A stretch of 64,000 bases of DNA from Penium margaritaceum (taxonomy: Eukaryota > Streptophyta > Zygnematophyceae > Desmidiales > Peniaceae), in assembly GCA_023375785.1 (NCBI GenBank), contig SZWC01000041.1:516260-580259 (forward strand). Reading direction: 5' to 3'. Under the pieces are notes generated by a model. That model did not search any database. It was not told where the DNA came from and was given only the letters and a program-made list of their open reading frames with translations. This document shows positions 59,550-64,000 of the stretch, in pieces. Within the stretch, counting starts at the first letter, position 1. Each line of letters begins with the position of its first letter. The position numbers were made by a program, and so were the translations under genes.

Positions 59550-61138
59550 AAAGAGCAGCAATAGTAACAGTCACCAAAAGCAGCAATCTCCACAGCAGCA
59601 GTCACAGTAGCGTCAGCAGCAGCAGCAGCAGAACCAGACCGGCGTGCGATATTTTGGTAACATGAACGTGGCCAAGGAGGTTGGAACCGCCTCTTCATGG
59701 TGAAGTCTGATATGTCATAGGTGGAGAAGGCGGATCTCGCATGGTACAAGGACTCAGGGTATACCAAGAGCCTGACGCACCACAAGGAGTGGTTTATACA
59801 ACTGCATTCCATTCCTCCCCGAGTGATTACTTTTGGTGATAATGAGGTGGTGTATGCTGAGGAGATTGGGATTGTAGAAATGTGGTTGGAGACCCCGCGT
59901 GGCATTCAAGTCAGAGTGTTCCATGGCATCCTAGATGTACCTGATGCTACGTTGAACCTTCTCTTGGTGTCGTCTCTCACCAACACAGCACTGCAAGTTA
60001 TCTTTGACGACGACTATGGCTACATCCTCAAAAAGGAAACGAGAGAGGACTTGGCCAGGTTGGTTAAGGAAGGCGACATGTACCGCTTGCTGGGGGTGGA
60101 CCAAGATCCTGCGCAAGCAGAGTCTTGCAAGAGTGGTGCAAGCCACAGATGGCGAAATCTGGCATGCGCGCTACCGCCACATTGGTATGCACGCTTTGCA
60201 GCAACAAAGCAGATGATGCATGACTTGTCAATCATCTCTAACTTTGAGCAGCAGTTGTGTATCAATCGTTTGGAGGGGAAGCAGCATCGCGATGCATTCT
60301 CTGAAGCATGAGAGCGTGCAAAGAAGGTGGTGTAGCTGGTCCACACAGAAATCTGTGGCCTGATGCAGACCTAGAGCTTTGGAGGCTCTAGGCATTTTCT
60401 CACCTTCATTGATGATTTCAGCAGTTGTACTGTTGTGTACTTCCTTTCCTCCAAGGACTAGTACTTTGACAGGTTCAAGGAGTTCAAGGCAATGATGGAG
60501 AACCAAACTGGCAAGAAGATGAAGGCGTTACGTAGCGACCGCGGTCGAGAGTACTTGAGCAAGGAGTTCCAAGACTACCTCGCAACAGCTGACATCAAGG
60601 CAGTTCGTACTGCACTTTACTCACATCGCCAGAACGGTGTACCACAACGTGTCAACAGTACCATCAAATACTGTGGTTCATACTACACGCGGCTCGGCTC
60701 ACCTATGATTTCTGGACCGAAGTAGTGAGCAATGCGGTGTATATCAAGAACCATGGTCCAACCAAGCCCCTGGAGCATATGATGCCGTACGAGGCGTGGT
60801 TTGGCAAGGAGCCGAGCGTGGGTCATCTTCGTGCATTTGACGGCTTGGCACACATGCACATACCAAAGGAGAAGCGATAGAAGTGGGATGCGAAGAGCGT
60901 ACATATGCTAATGATAGGCTATGACGTGGCAAGCAACACCTATTACCTCTACGAGAGGGATACAAGCCACATCATCATCTTCAGAGATATCATCTTCAAC
61001 AAGAGTAACGTCATCGGCACCAACATCATCTTTGAAGAGACAGCAGAACTAGCAACCGACGAGGCAGTGGAAGGAGATATCCTTCTTGACCCAGTCTCTC
61101 CTGATCCTTCCTCTACTGTGACAGTGGGAGAATCAATC
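59550..61138 (+). mobile_element. COP-B copy B5, right part (gag end, protease, integrase, linker)
   Basis: Resumes B5 at its glutamine-rich gag tail (AAAGAGCAGCAATAG; triplet run to about 59635). It continues through the protease region (KADLAWYKDSGYTKSLTHHK near 59727), GIVEMWLETPRGIQVRV near 59865, the pre-integrase region near 60100-60340, the integrase core near 60350-60900 (FKAMMENQTGKKMKALRSDR) and the linker to 61138. There it meets the COP-A LTR. Reverse transcriptase and RNase H are not in the window. Heavily broken. Confidence 0.88.
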
Positions 61139-61890
61139 CGCACTTGGCCACGGTCTAGAGTAAACGGCGCCGACAGGCAAACCGCCGACCGCCCTTGGTA
61201 TTACAACCAAGGTAGAGATCACCCACAGAGTGGTGTTTCCACACTGAAAGGTTCACTTAGCTTATCCCAACCGTGGCCGGAGAGTGTTCCAAACTCTCAC
61301 CCAACTGGCAATGCTACACACCAAAGTGTGCACTTGCACTTGTTCTTTACCCTCTTTCTTGGTGGCCAACAAGGGATTAGTTTTCTCCCAAGTCTCAAGA
61401 GTAAGAGATGATGATTATCACATGTAAATGACAGGCCTTATATAGTCTTTGGTCAGTGCTCCCAATGGCTCCTTGGAGGGGCCTCCCTCCAAGGCCACCC
61501 TAGACAGTGTCATCAGCTTTGATGACATGGCACCCTCTGTGACCGCCAAGTGGTGGTTGATCCACCTTGGACCTTAGAAGCTTCTAGGAAGCTTCCTTGG
61601 CCCTTTTTAGTCACAAAGAAAATTTGGTCCTGGGGGGATTTGACCCCGGACCTCTCGCTTGCGAGACGGTGCCTTCACCCACTAGGCTATAGGAAGTTGT
61701 CCTAAGGAGCATGCACCAGGTAGACTACCGAGAGTAGACCAAGGGGACTTACTCCACAAGGGTGAGCAGTGCATGCCTTGTCTCTCTCAGCCTCTCTTGC
61801 ATGTCGCTGGGGGACTTGCGGTACAAGCGCAGTGCATACCCAGTCTAAATCTTCCGCTGATTGGACCAGGGGCATACACAGAACATAACA
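61139..61890 (-). repeat. COP-A second copy, 3' LTR
   Basis: About 752 bp, reverse complement starting TGTTATGTTCTGTGTATGCC at 61890. It carries the tRNA-like module at 61625-61690 and the TATA box at 61436-61446. Confidence 0.93.
61625..61690 (-). other. tRNA/SINE-like module in the second COP-A LTR
   Basis: Box-B-like (61636-61645) and box-A-like (61671-61688) motifs in reverse orientation, with hairpin TCTCGC/GCGAGA between them as in the first copy's 3' LTR. Confidence 0.5.
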
Positions 61891-61983
61891 AACTCTCCCT
61901 TGCACCTGCGTCCATCTGCGGCTAGATTCCTGCTGCGGCCATTGGCCCAGCGATGTCGGCCAATTGTGAAGTAGCCCGCCCGT

Positions 61984-64000
61984 TCAGTCCTCGTCTTCTG
62001 CGCTCACCATCCCGATGCCTCGTACCCCTGCCATGTGCGGGTCACTGTCCAGCGGCTTCGTCAGGAAGTCCGCGAGCATCTGCTTGGTCGAGATGTACTG
62101 CAGATCCACCACTCCCTTGGCGACGAGGTCGCGCGTGTAGTGATAGCGGATGTCGATGTGCTTGGTCCGCCTGGAGAGGGTGTCCTTGAACGCGATGTCC
62201 ATCGCGCTCTGGTTGTCGACGTGGATGACTGTGGCCTCCTTCTGTGGTGCGTGCATCTCAGCGAGCAAGCTACGTAGCCACTGCGTCTCCTTGCACACCT
62301 CAGACAGCGCCATGTACTCAGCTTCTGCGGTTGAGATGGAGACACAGTCCTGCTTGCGGCTGGCCCACGACATAGCGCCGCCGTTCACAAGGCACAAAAA
62401 GCCCAAGGTGGACTTCCTATCATCCACGTTGCCTCCAAAATCTGCGTCGGTGTAGCACTTTAGGCGCAAAGGGTCTGTTCCTTGAAGGCCGCCGTACTAC
62501 AGCCCCATGTGTCGTGTCTTGTTGAGATAGCGCAAAATGCGCTTCACGGCCTGCCACTGGAGTGGCCCACCGTTGGCCACGTACCGACTGACTAGCCCCA
62601 CAGCAAAGGAGATGTCCGGCCACGTCCCAACCATGGCATACCTGATGCTACCCACCGCAGACTGGTATGGCACATCCTGCATTTCGCGGCGCTCGGCTTC
62701 CGTGCTGGGGGAGTGGGCGGAGGTGAGATTGCACTTCGTGGGGAGAGGAGTGCTGAGGGGTTTGGCGTCTTCCATGCCATAGCGCCGAAGCACCTCTGAG
62801 ATGTACTTTGTCTGGTTGAGCTCGATGGTACTTGCTACTCGGTTGTGATGTATGGCGATGCCCAAGTAGTACTCGAGCTCGCCCATGTCCTTCATCTGAA
62901 ACCGTCCATGCAGCTTCTCCTTGAGGCCCTCGAGGGCTTTCATGGAGGTGGAGGCCAGAATCAGGTCATCCACGTACAGCGCTACCAGCAACAGCCCCTG
63001 GTCATCCGCACGCACATACACACTGGGGTCGTTGTGGCAGTGCGAGAAGCCAAGGCCAGCCATGAAGCTGTCCATCTCCTTGTACCAGATCCTTGGGGCC
63101 TGTTTCAGCCCGTAGAGCGCCTTGATGAGGCGACACACCTGCCCGGGTTTTGCCTTGACACTCTCGGGCACCTCCATTAGTATCTCCTTGTCAAGCTTCC
63201 CGTAGAGGAAGACGGTCTTGACGTCCATCTGGTGGATTTCCATGTTGCGCGCCGCAGCCATAGCTAGCAAGGTGCGAATGGAGGGGAAGGACGCGACAAG
63301 AGAGTAGGTCTCGTCGTACTCAGACCCTGCTCTCTTCGAGAACCCCTTCGCAACGATCCTTGCCTTGTACTTGTCGATGCTGTTGTCTTGCTTGCGTTTG
63401 ACGCGTAAGACCCACTTCACGCCCACCACGTGTGCGTTTGATGGTCTGTCCACCAGCACCCATGTTCCGTTCTCCTCGATGGAGGCGAGCTCGCTCTCCA
63501 TCGCCTCCTTCCATTTAGCGGCGTCCGGCCGCGAGAGAGCCTTGGCGATGGTAGCCGGCTCTCCCTGCGCAAGGCACGACCAGCTCAGGCTAGTCCACTC
63601 GGCCTTCCCTCCGTCGTAGTGCTTCGCAGGCTTTGCTTGGCGCTCACTGCGCCGCAGTGGTGCTGGTGCTAGCTGCTTGTCCTGCTGCTGCTGCTATGCT
63701 TCCCCAGGAGGGGTCGCTGGAAGGGAAGAGCCACTGGCCTCCGAGGAGGCCTCGGATGTCTCCGACGCGGTGTCGGATGTCAACTCTGCTTCAGCCTGAG
63801 CGGACGCTCTCCCTGAATTGGCAGCCTTGCTGGCTATGGCCACTGGCGTCCCACTCCAGTTAGGCGGGGGTATGTCACCCGCCTCCTGCAGCACGATACA
63901 CTCTCCCTGTTTTGGAGAGTTCTCTGGATCCAGCAGTTCTCCCTTGCCGTGTGACTCTTCCTGAAAGGTCACATCTCTGGAGGTGATGTCTCTCCCTGCT
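61984..64000 (-). pseudogene. COP-A second copy, pol: RT and RNase H
   Basis: Minus strand. RNase H at about 61990-62470 (LKCYTDADFGGNVDDRKSTL, STAEAEYMALSEVCKETQWL, RTKHIDIRYHYTRDLVAKGV, MLADFLTKPLDSDPHMAG). Reverse transcriptase at about 62500-63510 (NGTWVLVDRPSNAHVVGVKW, DKYKARIVAKGFSKRAGSEY, LYVDDLILASTSMKALEG, YYLGIAIHHNR). The linker between integrase and RT runs from about 63520 to the edge (TSDTASETSEASSEASGSSL). Nearly open over the visible part, but gag, protease and integrase lie outside the window. Confidence 0.9.

Larger units (their letters stand above)
61139..64000 (-). mobile_element. COP-A second copy, minus strand, runs off the right edge
   Basis: 3' LTR 61139-61890 (outer end incomplete), then pol on the minus strand up to the window edge. 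It matches COP-A 4101-10736 in LTR, tRNA-like module, TATA box and coding sequence. It sits in the linker of B5. The visible part shows only one or two breaks, so it is fairly well kept. The other end and its target duplication lie outside the window. Confidence 0.94.

Noticed and set aside
61139-61890. COP-A LTRs at 4101-10736 and 61139 as one large inverted element
   Set aside because: The left COP-A has both LTRs and its own target duplication, so the right copy is a separate insertion.

Overview
The window is a 64 kb block of nested LTR retrotransposons with no host gene that I can recognise. Ty1/copia and Ty3/gypsy (chromodomain-bearing) elements, tRNA-iMet primer sites (TTTGGTATCAGAGC type) and TGTTG...CCAACA termini point to a eukaryote, most likely a green plant (streptophyte). 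The species cannot be read from the sequence. Two assembly scars are present: a 104-N gap at 13324-13427 and a single N at 6366.

I name the families locally. COP-A has 761 bp LTRs with a tRNA-like module and a TATA box. COP-B has ~735 bp LTRs and is the most abundant family. COP-C is one integrase fragment. COP-D has 1195 bp LTRs. GYP-G is a chromovirus with ~922 bp LTRs. GYP-H is a gypsy-type integrase relic with a proline-rich repeat tail.

Layout, left to right: COP-B copy B1 (minus strand, 1-4100 and 10742-11077) carries a solo COP-D LTR (2077-3212) and a full-length COP-A element (4101-10736). The GYP-H relic starts at about 11078 with an ~88 bp tandem-repeat array. That array is split by a full-length COP-D (11985-19906), and GYP-H resumes at 19907. 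An ~8.6 kb block (20331-28903) made of GYP-H, COP-B copy B2 and more GYP-H is duplicated in direct orientation at 35208-43788. COP-B copy B3 (minus strand, 28904-35215) lies between the two copies. Then come a solo COP-B LTR (43654-44389), scraps, the COP-C fragment (44687-45675), and a three-level nest: COP-B copy B5 (45676-46865 and 59550-61138) holds copy B6 (46866-59549), whose 5' LTR holds GYP-G (47153-53546). A second COP-A, on the minus strand, runs from 61139 off the right edge.

The nesting gives an order of events, and by-eye LTR divergence agrees with it: B2 oldest (~18%), then B6 (~13%), GYP-G (~9%), COP-A (~6%), B3 (~4%) and COP-D (~3%). The two duplicated blocks differ by roughly 5%. 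All percentages are rough counts over partial alignments by eye. Target-site duplications (TSDs) that I could read support most insertions: AAGTC for COP-A, CGTAC for COP-D, TACGG for the solo COP-D LTR, TGATG for GYP-G, AAGGA/AAAGA for B6, GAAGT/GAAAT for B2 and B4, and GTAGT/GTACT for the solo COP-B LTR.

I found no undescribed biological system. The observations most worth a second look are the tandem duplication with a microhomology junction, the tRNA/SINE-like module inside the COP-A LTR, the proline-rich repeat array of GYP-H, and the long repeat-bearing 3' region of COP-D.
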